From the NCBI RefSeq assembly GCF_029958905.1, contig NZ_CP124613.1, positions 744,001 to 808,000 on the forward strand: a DNA stretch of 64,000 bases. The letters run 5' to 3'. The notes below the pieces were generated by a model. The model was not told the DNA's origin, did no database searches, and was given only the letters and a program-made list of their open reading frames with translations. The translations under genes were made by a program, and so were the position numbers. Origin of the DNA: Vibrio sp. YMD68 (GTDB lineage: Bacteria > Pseudomonadota > Gammaproteobacteria > Enterobacterales > Vibrionaceae). Of the stretch, positions 46,348-55,812 are shown piece after piece; the stretch's first letter is position 1; each line of letters begins with the position of its first letter.

Positions 46348-48486
46348 ATGAGCAACGAAGTAGAACAAGAACTTCAAAAATTTGAATTACCAACTCGAAC
46401 CGATTTCCCCTGGGTAACCAGCGCCATTACGGGTTTGGGTGTCGTTTTATCACTTTTGCATATTTGGTTTAACACCTTTTCAACGCTTCCCGAACTTTGG
46501 GTGTCAGCCACACACTTTGCAGGGTTCGCTGTGATATGCGCCTTGTGGTGTCCCGCTCATGTTTCTTTGAAAAACAGTCAGCTAGCGTTAGCGGTTGATG
46601 TTGTTATCGCCTTGGGTGCATTCGCCTGTTTACTGTACATTCCGTACGCGGAAGACGCCTTGTATCAACGAGGTGTAAAGTTTGTAGCCAGCGACTGGTT
46701 TTTTGCGATTTTGGCGATCAGTATCGTTATTGAACTTATACGACGAACCATGGGTTGGTTCATCCCGATTTTGATTCTAGTGTGTTTGAGTTATGTGGTT
46801 CTATGGGGGCAATGGGCTTCTGGGATATTCCACTTTCCGGGCCTCAGCATGGAAACCTTGCTGTATCGAAGTTTCTATTCATCGGAAGGCATGTTTGGGT
46901 CTATTTCTCGTATCAGTTGGTCATTTGTTTTCATGTTCATTCTCTTTGGCGCCTTTTTGGTTCGCTCGGGCGTGGGCGATTACATCATCAATGTTGCTCG
47001 CGCTGCCGCTGGGAAAGTCATTGGTGGCCCAGGGTTTATTGCGGTGATTGGGTCGGGCCTTATGGGTTCGGTCTCGGGCTCTAGCGTGGCTAATACCGTA
47101 TCGACGGGTGTGATTAGTATTCCTCTGATGAAAAAAGCCGGTTTTCCATCTCGCTTTGCTGCCGGTGTTGAAGCCGCGGCCTCTACCGGTGGGCAGTTAA
47201 TGCCTCCAGTAATGGGCGCAGGTGCGTTTATTATGGCCTCTTACACCCAGATCCCTTACGTTGATATCATTGCGGTGTCTTTTGTTCCTGCTCTGATTTA
47301 TTTCTTGTCCGTGGCGTTTTTTGTACGTATTGAAGCAAAACGTAGCGGAGTGCAGAAAATCAGCACCAGTGAAATTTCTCTTACGCGAGTCCTCTTATCC
47401 GGTTGGCACAACCTCATTCCATTAGTGGTACTGGTGACTTTATTGGTCCAAGGATTTACCCCAACCTATGCTGCGGGTATCTCTATCGTGTCGGTTATCG
47501 TGTCATCTTGGTTCTCTAAAAATCATAAAATGGGCCCTAAAGCGATCGTAGAAGCCTTGTCTCAGGGGGCAAAAAATATGGCTACGACAGCGGTGTTGTT
47601 GGTCGGTATTGGTCTTGTGATTAACGTGATCAGTACCACGGGTATTGGTAACACATTCTCTCTTATGATTAACGAGTGGGCTAACGGTAGCTTACTGATG
47701 ATGCTAGTGTTGATTGCTTTGGCGTCATTGATTCTTGGTATGGGTTTACCCGTAACGGCGGCCTATATCGTATTGGGTACCTTGTCTGCACCAGCGCTGT
47801 ATAAATTGATCGCTGAAAGCCAGTTATTGGACCTCATGATTTCAGGTAATTTACCGGAACAAGCAAAAGCGATATTCATGCTAGCCGCGCCAGAAAAGCT
47901 AACATTATTGAATGCACCAATGGCGTTAGAAACGGCGAAAGAAATGCTTGCCTTGGTCCCGGCTGACTTTGTTGAAACATTACTTGAGCAGAGTTTGGGT
48001 ATTGAAGCCGTCGGCTTAGCGTTGTTAGCGGCTCACCTAATTATCTTTTGGTTGTCTCAAGACAGTAATGTGACTCCGCCAGTCTGTTTAACAGCATTTG
48101 CAGCGGCCACCATTGCTAAAACACCACCCATGAGAACGGGTCTGACGGCTTGGAAAATTGCGAAAGGTCTCTACTTAGTGCCTTTATTGATCGCCTACAC
48201 CAGCTTAGTCAGCTGGGATGTCGCGAGCGTGCTAACTGTCGGTTTCTTCGCGATTATCGGCACTTATGCGTTCATTGGCGCGATAGAAGGCTATCTGGAA
48301 GGTGAACTGAACTGGATGCTGAGAGTCGTTCTGGTGATCGTCGGTATCGTTCTAGTCTGGGCTGACATTTCACTATGGATTCGCCTGCTGGCTTGTGGCC
48401 TATTTGTCGCAATCTTTGTTCACAGTGGGCGGTTGTATGACAAGCAACAAATTAACTCAATGACTCCTAATCAGAAGGCCGTTTAA
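46348..48486 (+). CDS. TRAP transporter permease, fused small and large subunits
   Basis: Integral membrane protein of 712 residues with many hydrophobic helices. The N-terminal part corresponds to the DctQ-like small subunit and the rest to DctM, as usual for TAXI systems. Family markers: GSGLMGSVSGSSVANTVSTG, EAAASTGGQLMPPVMGAGAF and LGMGLPVTAAYIVLGTL. It uses an ion gradient to import the ligand handed over by the TAXI protein. ATG 46348 is chosen (GAGG at 46338-46341); ATG... the frame opens at 46333 with TTG/GTG-like starts less well placed. The stop is followed directly by the oxidase gene. Confidence 0.92.
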   Translation: MSNEVEQELQKFELPTRTDFPWVTSAITGLGVVLSLLHIWFNTFSTLPELWVSATHFAGFAVICALWCPAHVSLKNSQLALAVDVVIALGAFACLLYIPYAEDALYQRGVKFVASDWFFAILAISIVIELIRRTMGWFIPILILVCLSYVVLWGQWASGIFHFPGLSMETLLYRSFYSSEGMFGSISRISWSFVFMFILFGAFLVRSGVGDYIINVARAAAGKVIGGPGFIAVIGSGLMGSVSGSSVANTVSTGVISIPLMKKAGFPSRFAAGVEAAASTGGQLMPPVMGAGAFIMASYTQIPYVDIIAVSFVPALIYFLSVAFFVRIEAKRSGVQKISTSEISLTRVLLSGWHNLIPLVVLVTLLVQGFTPTYAAGISIVSVIVSSWFSKNHKMGPKAIVEALSQGAKNMATTAVLLVGIGLVINVISTTGIGNTFSLMINEWANGSLLMMLVLIALASLILGMGLPVTAAYIVLGTLSAPALYKLIAESQLLDLMISGNLPEQAKAIFMLAAPEKLTLLNAPMALETAKEMLALVPADFVETLLEQSLGIEAVGLALLAAHLIIFWLSQDSNVTPPVCLTAFAAATIAKTPPMRTGLTAWKIAKGLYLVPLLIAYTSLVSWDVASVLTVGFFAIIGTYAFIGAIEGYLEGELNWMLRVVLVIVGIVLVWADISLWIRLLACGLFVAIFVHSGRLYDKQQINSMTPNQKAV

Positions 48487-48489
48487 GTG

Positions 48490-49707
48490 ATGGGCAAAGA
48501 ATATGATTATCTTGTTGTGGGCGGTGGCATTGTCGGCGTTTCCACAGCATGGCAACTCAAAAGTCGTTTCCCAAACAAATCCATCTTGTTGATTGAGAAA
48601 GAAAGCGGTTGGGCAAAGCATCAAACGGGGCACAATAGTGGCGTCATTCATGCGGGTGTCTATTACGCTCCCGGCAGTTTGAAAGCAGAGTTTTGCAAAA
48701 AAGGCGAACAGCAGACCAAGGCATTCTGCGCTAAGCATGATATCAAGGTTGAAAACTGTGGGAAGCTATTGGTCGCGACTTCTGCACTGGAGCTCGATCG
48801 TATGGTGGATTTGTATGCACGTTGTAAAACCAATCAAATCGATGTGGAATTGCTTGATAAAAATCAACTGAGCGAGGCAGAACCTAACATTGTTGGGCTA
48901 GGTGCCATCTTGGTGAAATCAACCAGCATTGTTGATTACCGACAAGTAACCCAAAAGATGGTGGAGCAATTCATGGCTCTCGGAGGAGATGTGAGCCTTA
49001 AAACCGAAGTGATAGGTGCGCATGAATCGACGTCTCATATTCAGCTTGATACCCGTTTAGATGGCGTCGACACTTCATTTGTTGGCAAGTTTCTGGTGAC
49101 GTGCAGCGGTTTGATGGCAGACAGAATGACGAAGATGCTCAACATCGATGGCGACTTTCAAATCATTCCTTACCGCGGTGAGTATTATCAGCTCGCCGCA
49201 AAACACAATAACGTAGTAAACCATCTGATTTATCCGATTCCTGATCCTGATTTGCCTTTTTTGGGTGTCCATTTAACCCGTATGATTGATGGTTCGGTGA
49301 CGGTTGGGCCAAATGCGGTTCAAGGTTGGAAGCGAGAAGGGTATGGCAACATTAACTTTAGCGTTAAAGATACCATGCAAATGCTGGGCTATTCAGGGTT
49401 CTGGAAAGTCACACAAAAGAACCTTAGAACGGGTTTGAAGGAGTGGAAAAACTCGTTATGGAAGCCGGGTTACCTTAAATTGGTGAACAAATACTGCCCA
49501 GCAATCGAACTCGATGACTTACAGGCCTATCCAGCGGGAGTTAGAGCACAGGCTGTGTTGTCTGACGGAACATTGGTCCATGATTTCTTATTTGCAAACA
49601 GTATGCGAAGCCTGCATGTCTGTAACGCGCCTTCCCCTGCGGCGACCTCAGCGATTCCCATTGGCGAATACATTTGCGATAAAATAGTCGAATCATCGTT
49701 CGATTAA
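48490..49707 (+). CDS. lhgO: L-2-hydroxyglutarate oxidase/dehydrogenase
   Basis: FAD enzyme of 405 residues matching LhgO: GGGIVGVSTAWQL at the N-terminus, HQTGHNSGVIHAGVYY with the conserved histidine, and PYRGEYYQL and GVHLTRMIDGSVTVGPNA in the substrate domain. It oxidises L-2-hydroxyglutarate to 2-oxoglutarate and gives electrons to the membrane quinone pool. GTG at 48487 fits AGAAGG at 48473-48478 slightly better; ATG 48490 is the more usual start. It starts a few bases after the TRAP permease stop, so it is the third gene of the sigma-54 operon, which predicts the transport substrate. Confidence 0.92.
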   Translation: MGKEYDYLVVGGGIVGVSTAWQLKSRFPNKSILLIEKESGWAKHQTGHNSGVIHAGVYYAPGSLKAEFCKKGEQQTKAFCAKHDIKVENCGKLLVATSALELDRMVDLYARCKTNQIDVELLDKNQLSEAEPNIVGLGAILVKSTSIVDYRQVTQKMVEQFMALGGDVSLKTEVIGAHESTSHIQLDTRLDGVDTSFVGKFLVTCSGLMADRMTKMLNIDGDFQIIPYRGEYYQLAAKHNNVVNHLIYPIPDPDLPFLGVHLTRMIDGSVTVGPNAVQGWKREGYGNINFSVKDTMQMLGYSGFWKVTQKNLRTGLKEWKNSLWKPGYLKLVNKYCPAIELDDLQAYPAGVRAQAVLSDGTLVHDFLFANSMRSLHVCNAPSPAATSAIPIGEYICDKIVESSFD

Positions 49708-49808
49708 ATCAACACGCCCTAATAACACTGGGTATAAGCCGTTATGATTTTGTTTCAACGAGACAAGGGTATAGAATAAAGACCGTTTTTAAGCCAATCG
49801 GATCTTCC

Positions 49809-50282
49809 ATGGAAAATATAGCGGTTTTAGTTGATGTACAAAACGTGTATTACACGACTCGTGATAAATATCGTCGTAACTTCGACTACAACCAGTTTTG
49901 GCATGTAGCAACAGCAGGTTGTCACGTTGCTCAAGCGAATGCCTACGCAATCTCAAGTAAAGATCCTAAACAACGTCAGTTTCACCATATTCTACGAGGC
50001 ATTGGTTTTAACGTTTGTTTAAAACCTTTCATTCAACGTAAAGATGGCAGTGCGAAAGGGGATTGGGATGTGGGCATTGCCCTTGATGCTTTTGAGCTGG
50101 CATCCACGGTAGACAGAGTGATTTTGGTGTCGGGTGATGGCGACTTTTCTATGTTGGTTGATCGAATCAAATCTCGATTTAATAAGCCTGTTGAAGTGTA
50201 TGGTGTACCGGGCTTAACATCTCAAGATTTGATTGAATCCGCGAGCAAGTTCATACCCATCGATGACGACCTGCTGCTTTAA
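49809..50282 (+). CDS. NYN/LabA-type PIN-fold ribonuclease domain protein
   Basis: Protein of 157 residues, a bare NYN domain (LabA/DUF88). Acidic catalytic positions are visible: Asp9 and Asn12 in VLVDVQNVYYT, the KGDWDVGIALDAFE block, and SGDGDFSMLVD. Such domains are predicted metal-dependent RNases, but most bacterial members have no known target. It is not within a toxin or defence cassette: no antitoxin-like partner is adjacent, and it follows LhgO after a 100-base gap. No signal peptide. Confidence 0.85.
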   Translation: MENIAVLVDVQNVYYTTRDKYRRNFDYNQFWHVATAGCHVAQANAYAISSKDPKQRQFHHILRGIGFNVCLKPFIQRKDGSAKGDWDVGIALDAFELASTVDRVILVSGDGDFSMLVDRIKSRFNKPVEVYGVPGLTSQDLIESASKFIPIDDDLLL

Positions 50283-50311
50283 TCATGGCAGCGAATGAAG
50301 CAGGCGATGGA

Positions 50312-50530
50312 TTATTGCTGCTCAGTGCTGTCGTTTACTTTATCTGCGCTCAGATCCTGTTCTGTTTGAACGGATTCTGAACTTTCTAAAGCTTTGTTTG
50401 CCTCTTCTGCTTCCATTTTTGCTCTTTCAGCTTTAGAAATATAACGAGGCTTATTGCTCGAGTGCAGTTTGGCATTGTGTTGCTTTTGCTTTTTTTTCAA
50501 TATTTGATTAATTTTCTTTTTACGATTCAT
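50312..50530 (-). CDS. DUF2986 family protein
   Basis: Small very basic N-terminus (MNRKKKINQILKKKQKQ) followed by an acidic tail, 72 residues. This matches the DUF2986 family found in Vibrio and relatives; function unknown. ATG 50530 gives the family N-terminus; ATG 50542 is in frame 12 bases upstream. The charge split suggests nucleic-acid or ribosome contact, but that is only a guess. Confidence 0.78.
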   Translation of the reverse strand: MNRKKKINQILKKKQKQHNAKLHSSNKPRYISKAERAKMEAEEANKALESSESVQTEQDLSADKVNDSTEQQ

Positions 50531-50619
50531 CGATAATGCCATAAGGTGTCATTTGGTGGGGGATAATAGAGTTTTTCAGATGATACGGCAAGTTTCCATT
50601 CGGTATTCAGAGAGTCGTT

Positions 50620-51000
50620 ATGACGTTTGAACACAGCAATCTATTAACCGATTCATTGCTGACTGAGTTTAAAACGGTTCACTCCATGCTGCTAATCTTT
50701 TGTCGGCATCATCATGGCGCGACATCGCTTTGTCAGGAATGCCAGGAACTTGCGGACTACGCGGAAACTAAGCTTGATCGATGCCCATACGGCCAAGAAA
50801 AACCAACGTGTAATCGATGTCCCATTCACTGCTATAAGCCGCAACAAAAAGAGCAAATGCGATGGGTGATGCGTTATTCTGGGCCAAAGATGCTTATACC
50901 TCATCCCATACTCGCGATTCGCCACTTGATACATGAAAGAAAAACGGTTCCGGAAAAACCGAAGCCTAACGCGTCTAATCGCCACAAGCGACAAAAATAG
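50620..51000 (+). CDS. YgbA-family (nitrous oxide-stimulated promoter) protein
   Basis: Protein of 126 residues with the YgbA_NO pattern: an N-terminal CRHHHG block near residue 28, CQECQEL, and CPYGQEKPTCNRCPIHCY. The conserved Cys set suggests a metal site. In enteric bacteria ygbA is induced by nitric oxide through NsrR. I searched the 80 bases upstream and found no NsrR-like palindrome, so regulation may differ here. The C-terminal tail is basic (KPKPNASNRHKRQK). Confidence 0.83.
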   Translation: MTFEHSNLLTDSLLTEFKTVHSMLLIFCRHHHGATSLCQECQELADYAETKLDRCPYGQEKPTCNRCPIHCYKPQQKEQMRWVMRYSGPKMLIPHPILAIRHLIHERKTVPEKPKPNASNRHKRQK

Positions 51001-51078
51001 ACGATAAATAAACCGTCAGTAATTTTTAGTACCGATTTATCGTTGTACTTGATGTCATGAATAAACAATAGGTTACGT

Positions 51079-52176
51079 ATGAATAACTTCTATGCAGAAA
51101 TCACCGGATGGGGAAAGTGCCTACCGCCTTCAGTATTGTCAAACGACGATCTCAGTACCTTTCTCGATACATCAGATGAGTGGATCCGCTCTCGTACCGG
51201 AATTGCAGAGCGACGTATTAGCCATGTGAACACCTCTGATATGGCAACCGTTGCGGCCAAGCATGCTCTTGCTAGTGCAGGGCTTGAAGCCAACGATATC
51301 GATGTTGTGATTGTGGCGACATGCTCTCCTGATTCACTGATTCCCAATACAGCGTCCTTGGTCTCTAAAAACTTGGGCATTAAAGCGGCGGCCGCGTTTG
51401 ACTTAAATGCGGCGTGTACCGGATTTGTGTACGGCTTAGAAACCGCGACGCGTTTGATACAAGCTGGAAATTACCGCCATGCTTTGGTCATTGGTGCTGA
51501 GAGACTGTCCTTTTTTATTGACTGGACGAAGCGTGATACAGCGGTTTTATTTGGAGACGGTTCTGGCGCAGTTGTTCTGTCGAAAACAGAAGAGAAAGTG
51601 GGCCTGCAACAAGCTCGTATTGGTTGTGATGCGGCGGGTCGCGATATTTTAGCTGTTCCTAAGTTCGGCACGTCGATGGACCGTTTTGCCGCTGATAACG
51701 GCTATTGGGATTTCAACTTTATTGGTAAAGATATTTTTAAGCGCGCAGTGAAAGGAATGGGTGCGGCATCGAATGAGGTGCTGAGTAACTCACAATTGAC
51801 TACTGACGACATTGATGTGGTTATTCCACATCAGGCCAACATCCGAATTATTCAAACCTTGTGTGATGTGGCGGGTATTTCTCAAGATAAGGCCTTCGTC
51901 AATATTGAACGTTATGGCAACACCTCGGCTGCGACGGTTCCCATTGCGCTTTGTGAAGCGGTAGAACAAGGAAAAGTACAGCCGGGCCATAACCTATTGA
52001 TGGCAGCGTTTGGAGCGGGTTTAACTTGGGGCGCCGCTCATATTAAATGGGGACAAAGAGTGACCCCACTGGCGAGTAGCGATGCCTGTCTGCCTGAAAC
52101 CGACAAAACGGCGCTTGAGCTGTTAGAGGTTGCTATCAGTTACTGTAGAGAAAAAAGCGAAGCTGCTAGTCTCTAG
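51079..52176 (+). CDS. fabH: Beta-ketoacyl-ACP synthase III (FabH paralogue)
   Basis: Protein of 365 residues with the FabH triad: Cys113 in LNAACTGF, His251 in PHQANIRI, and Asn281 in [10 protein letters not shown]. The [10 protein letters not shown] block is present. FabH condenses an acyl-CoA with malonyl-ACP to begin fatty acid synthesis. It is about 40 residues longer at the C-terminus than housekeeping FabH and lies away from any plsX-fabD operon, so it is likely a second copy with different acyl preference. A tandem repeat begins within its last codons. Confidence 0.88.
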   Translation: MNNFYAEITGWGKCLPPSVLSNDDLSTFLDTSDEWIRSRTGIAERRISHVNTSDMATVAAKHALASAGLEANDIDVVIVATCSPDSLIPNTASLVSKNLGIKAAAAFDLNAACTGFVYGLETATRLIQAGNYRHALVIGAERLSFFIDWTKRDTAVLFGDGSGAVVLSKTEEKVGLQQARIGCDAAGRDILAVPKFGTSMDRFAADNGYWDFNFIGKDIFKRAVKGMGAASNEVLSNSQLTTDDIDVVIPHQANIRIIQTLCDVAGISQDKAFVNIERYGNTSAATVPIALCEAVEQGKVQPGHNLLMAAFGAGLTWGAAHIKWGQRVTPLASSDACLPETDKTALELLEVAISYCREKSEAASL

Positions 52177-52200
52177 GTCTCTAGGTCTTTAGGCCTATAG
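52169..52200 (+). repeat. Four tandem 8-bp units at the fabH stop codon
   Basis: GTCTCTAG (52169), GTCTCTAG (52177), GTCTTTAG (52185), GCCTATAG (52193). The stop codon of the FabH paralogue lies inside the first unit. Confidence 0.9.
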
Positions 52201-52239
52201 TTCTTATTTACCTGCCCGTTATAAATAAATAGTAATGAT

Positions 52240-52276
52240 AAAAAATGAACCTCAGTTAATGGGGTTCATTTTTTTA
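52240..52276. terminator. Bidirectional terminator between fabH and EEP gene
   Basis: AATGAACC (52244-52251) pairs with GGTTCATT (52263-52270), with A-run left and T-run right. Confidence 0.85.
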
Positions 52277-52280
52277 CGCC

Positions 52281-53243
52281 CTAGTATTTTACGCCGAGCT
52301 TTGTACGTATTGGCAAATGGTCAGAACCCTTTATTTCAGTAATAGATTGCCTAGAGCATAGTGCCCACCGTTCAGACTTGAGCCAAGTATGGTCGATAGC
52401 AATCATAGAAAATGCCGGGGTTGAAAACCCTTGATTCGCGCTAATCGAAGCCGTCAAGTTTGGCCATGAAGCGACAGGCAAAGTCGCAAACCCAGGCAAT
52501 AGTTGGTTGAATAATGGTGCTTTCGAAGACAAATTGAAGTCGCCGATCACCAGAGTGTCTGGAGAAGGATATTGCTCTACAACCGTTTCAATGGTTCTGA
52601 TTAAGGCGTTGCGCCGATACCACAGTTCTTTTGAGCGTGGCGATGTTGGGTGAGCTGTAATGATTTGAATCGATTGAGTCGGAGTCAGTTGCCATTCCCC
52701 ATGAATGATATTTTGCGCGTCGGGTGTATGAAAGAAGGTTACCTCTTTTAAAGGATATCGACTCAATATCAACTGGCTTGATGGGTAGCCAACGGCTGGT
52801 TGACCGCCGTAACGATAAGGATAGATATCATCTAGGGTGTAAAATCGCTCTCCTTGCTCTGGAGAGACCTCTTGCAACACAATCAGATCTGCGGGATGTT
52901 GAATAAGGTAATTCATGAATGCATTGACGTCTGGGTTGCTGTAAAACAAGTTAAACTGCAACAGTTCAATGGGATTATCCGTTTTACACACTTCACCCTG
53001 GTTAAAATGTTTTGGTGTTAATGCGTAGAACCCAATACATAGAATGATGGCGATAAGGACAAGGGTTTTCTGCCGGTACACGATGGCATAAACGGTCAAT
53101 AAAAAGTAATAGGCAAGGAACAGAAAAGGATAGGCCAGAAGGTTTTCTAACCACCAATTCATCTCTATTGGGATAAAATTTGTCCAAATGGCGGAGAGAA
53201 GAAATAAAGGAAAAACGACGAGCAGCCACACAATCCATTTCAA
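52281..53243 (-). CDS. Membrane-anchored endonuclease/exonuclease/phosphatase (EEP) protein
   Basis: Protein of 320 residues. Three hydrophobic segments occupy about 1-75, then a periplasmic-facing EEP domain: LQFNLFYSNPDV, LIVLQEVSP, ITAHPTSP, LVIGDFNLSSKAP and GSDHLPIRTKL, which supply the metal and catalytic residues (Glu, Asp-x-Asn, Asp-His). This layout, helices then an EEP domain, is seen in membrane-tethered phosphatases and nucleases of unknown substrate. It stands alone between two terminators. Confidence 0.86.
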   Translation of the reverse strand: MKWIVWLLVVFPLFLLSAIWTNFIPIEMNWWLENLLAYPFLFLAYYFLLTVYAIVYRQKTLVLIAIILCIGFYALTPKHFNQGEVCKTDNPIELLQFNLFYSNPDVNAFMNYLIQHPADLIVLQEVSPEQGERFYTLDDIYPYRYGGQPAVGYPSSQLILSRYPLKEVTFFHTPDAQNIIHGEWQLTPTQSIQIITAHPTSPRSKELWYRRNALIRTIETVVEQYPSPDTLVIGDFNLSSKAPLFNQLLPGFATLPVASWPNLTASISANQGFSTPAFSMIAIDHTWLKSERWALCSRQSITEIKGSDHLPIRTKLGVKY

Positions 53244-53372
53244 ATTCGATGTCCCCTCTGTTTTGCTTTTTAAGCTATTGGTTTCGATGATTGATCTAGA
53301 TGAAGCATTTAACTGATTGATTGAGGTTAATGATTAAGTATGAGCCAAAGCTGACACATTATCTGAGTTTAT

Positions 53373-53399
53373 AAAAAAGGAGCCTCAACGAGACTCCTA
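53373..53399 (-). terminator. Terminator of chemoreceptor gene 2
   Basis: On the minus strand, AGGAGTCTC-GTT-GAGGCTCCT (one mismatch) followed by TTTTTT. Confidence 0.85.
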
Positions 53400-53428
53400 A
53401 TAGGTAATTAAAACGGGGCCCCTAGAAA

Positions 53429-55201
53429 CTAGGCTTTTGACTCGGTTCTAAATTCAGCCACGGCTAAGTCCATCTCTCGAGCCTGTTCTGAAACCGTATC
53501 AACTTCTGTCAGGCACTGTTGTGCTGATTGCATATTGCTGTCTGAAATTGCGTTAAGTTCAGTGATGGATTCACTGACTTGGTTCATTACGATACCTTGC
53601 TCTTCGATAGCGGAGGCAATACGTTCAGAGTTTGATTGAATGTTATCCATATCCGTCAAGATTTGAGCCAGGCTTTCATCCAGTGTTTGAGAGGCGGTTA
53701 AGGTTTCTTGCCCCTGATCGTTACATTGATCAATGTTAACGACGACTGTCGACATTTGCTTCTGAATCGCATCAACGACTTTGGTTATCTCTTCAGTCGA
53801 TTGATGAGTACGACTCGCCAGTGCGCGAACTTCATCGGCAACCACAGCAAAACCACGACCTTGCTCACCGGCACGCGCAGCTTCTATCGCCGCGTTCAGT
53901 GCCAATAGATTTGTTTGCTCCGCAATGCCTTGAATAATATGGACGGCACCGCCAATTTTCTCGACATGTTCGTTCAGTGATGAGATCGAAGTCTGGCTTT
54001 CACCCAAAATATTAGAAAGTGAACCGATATTATCCACTGTTGAACTCACGACTTCTCGGCCATGTTTTGCGTTAACTGTTGCTTGTTGAACGCCTTCGAC
54101 GGCAACTGCGGTGCTTTCCGAGATCTCATTGATGGTCGCCACCATTTCTTGCACTGCTGTGGCCATCGTGGTTGTGTGATCAGCTTGTGTGTGGAATTGG
54201 GTAATGACATTTTCCAATTCAACGTGCATGTTACTGGTGGTTTGTGATAGCTGACCCGCTTTGTCTTGTGTGCCGGAAATCAACACTTCGAGTTTATCGA
54301 GAAGGCGATTGAAATAAGTACCGATTGAGACAAGTTCATTGTTACCCGTTAAATTGGCGCGCATGGATACATTGTTTGAACGTGCAATCTCCTGGATGAC
54401 ACTTAAAAGCTTTGATACTTGAAGGTTAATTGAGCGGGATATTTGATAAATAAATAGAATAATGAAAAGAATAACACAAGCAGTGACAGCTTGTTTTATA
54501 AGGAATAATCGGTCTTGAAGTTCGGATACTTCTGTAGCGAGCGTGGAGGAAAACTCTTTAAATTGCTCTTCTACTGTATGAGATAGAGCGCGAGTCTCAC
54601 CAAGTAAACCGACATTATAGGCCACACCAATCACTATTTCCTGAGCTAATAGAGCCTTGGCATCCGCCAAAAAAGCGGCATCGTTGATGGATGAAATTAA
54701 TGATTCGTCCCATTCGCCAATCAGTAGTTTTTTATCGAATTCCATAAGACGCACTAAGGTATCGCTATTGACTTGGCTTTTGAGCTTGTCGAGACTGGAA
54801 TTATAACGGCCTCTCAATTGCTCAGACTCTTTTAAACCTAATTTGCTATAGGCTTGAACTAAGTTTTGAAAGCCCTTTTGGTAGGCAAGAATATCCGTGC
54901 GAAGTTTTTCTGTTGAACCAAAAGAATTCGAGATCAGTATTGCAGACAGTTTGGATTCTTTGTCTAAAAAGATCGACATGTTGTCATTAAACTTGTCAAG
55001 GTATTTGGCATCTTTGCGGAGCAAGAAGTCCTTCTCGTTACGTCTTAGATGCAAAAGTCGAGTCTCAAGCTGTGAGACGAGCAAGCTCGCTTGATTTAAC
55101 TCCAATGTAGTATTGCTAAAATGGGTTGTTGTTCCAACCAAAGCAAGAACACCAATGACGGAAACAATGCCTAATGAGTACAACTTTTGCTTGATATTCA
55201 T
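53429..55201 (-). CDS. Methyl-accepting chemotaxis protein, HBM-type sensor
   Basis: Chemoreceptor of 590 residues. A membrane helix at 8-25, a long all-helical periplasmic domain with the HBM signature [18 protein letters not shown], a second membrane helix near 245-260, HAMP, and the signalling hairpin [22 protein letters not shown] sensors in other species bind organic acids such as TCA intermediates. ATG 55201 is used; the frame opens at 55228. The ligand is not readable. Confidence 0.92.
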   Translation of the reverse strand: MNIKQKLYSLGIVSVIGVLALVGTTTHFSNTTLELNQASLLVSQLETRLLHLRRNEKDFLLRKDAKYLDKFNDNMSIFLDKESKLSAILISNSFGSTEKLRTDILAYQKGFQNLVQAYSKLGLKESEQLRGRYNSSLDKLKSQVNSDTLVRLMEFDKKLLIGEWDESLISSINDAAFLADAKALLAQEIVIGVAYNVGLLGETRALSHTVEEQFKEFSSTLATEVSELQDRLFLIKQAVTACVILFIILFIYQISRSINLQVSKLLSVIQEIARSNNVSMRANLTGNNELVSIGTYFNRLLDKLEVLISGTQDKAGQLSQTTSNMHVELENVITQFHTQADHTTTMATAVQEMVATINEISESTAVAVEGVQQATVNAKHGREVVSSTVDNIGSLSNILGESQTSISSLNEHVEKIGGAVHIIQGIAEQTNLLALNAAIEAARAGEQGRGFAVVADEVRALASRTHQSTEEITKVVDAIQKQMSTVVVNIDQCNDQGQETLTASQTLDESLAQILTDMDNIQSNSERIASAIEEQGIVMNQVSESITELNAISDSNMQSAQQCLTEVDTVSEQAREMDLAVAEFRTESKA

Positions 55202-55346
55202 TTCAATGCCTATGAGTAAATGATTCACGTCGATATAGTAGTTAATGTAGTTAGGATTTATCCATTGTTCAATTTTTAATATGACATGGATTCAATTAAT
55301 CACTAATTAATCAGCAACTTAGTGTATAAGGATGGGTGAAATTCAT

Positions 55347-55760
55347 CTAATGATTAGGCTTTTTTCTTAACGATTTTGTTTGTGACTGAATATTTTTCCG
55401 CTTGAGCCTGCGCTCTTTGGAGCCTCTTGTGGGTTTGGTTTGACGCCTCTGTTTTTGAACAACGGTGGCAGCTTGTATGAGTTGTGCAAGCCTATTAAGC
55501 GCGTCTTCTCTGTTTTGCTCTTGAGTCCGAAATGACTGCGCTTTAATAACAATCACACCATCTTTAGTGATTCTGCTATCAGAAAGTGCCAACAGTCTTT
55601 CTTTGTAGAAGTCAGGCAGAGTAGATCTGTTGATGTCAAAGTGCAGATGAATCGCGGAAGAAACCTTGTTGACGTTTTGTCCACCCGCACCTTGAGCTCG
55701 AATTGCGGTTAATTGAATTTCCCAAGCTTGAAGAGTGACACTGTTTGATATTTTGAGCAT
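55347..55760 (-). CDS. arfB: Ribosome rescue peptidyl-tRNA hydrolase ArfB
   Basis: Protein of 137 residues: class I release-factor domain with catalytic GGQ (26-28, AQGAGGQNVNK) and a long basic tail (KPTRGSKERRLKRKNIQSQTK) that binds the mRNA channel of stalled ribosomes. Length equals E. coli ArfB (YaeJ). It lets stalled ribosomes release their peptide without a stop codon. Divergent from the YqaB-like gene. Confidence 0.93.
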   Translation of the reverse strand: MLKISNSVTLQAWEIQLTAIRAQGAGGQNVNKVSSAIHLHFDINRSTLPDFYKERLLALSDSRITKDGVIVIKAQSFRTQEQNREDALNRLAQLIQAATVVQKQRRQTKPTRGSKERRLKRKNIQSQTKSLRKKPNH

Positions 55761-55812
55761 ACTGATTTCTTAACGATTTAGACTGAATAACACCGAAAGC
55801 GGGCTAACGAGA

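Noticed and set aside
50543..50619. NsrR binding site before the YgbA-like gene
   Set aside because: Expected in enteric bacteria but no NsrR-like palindrome is seen in the spacer.
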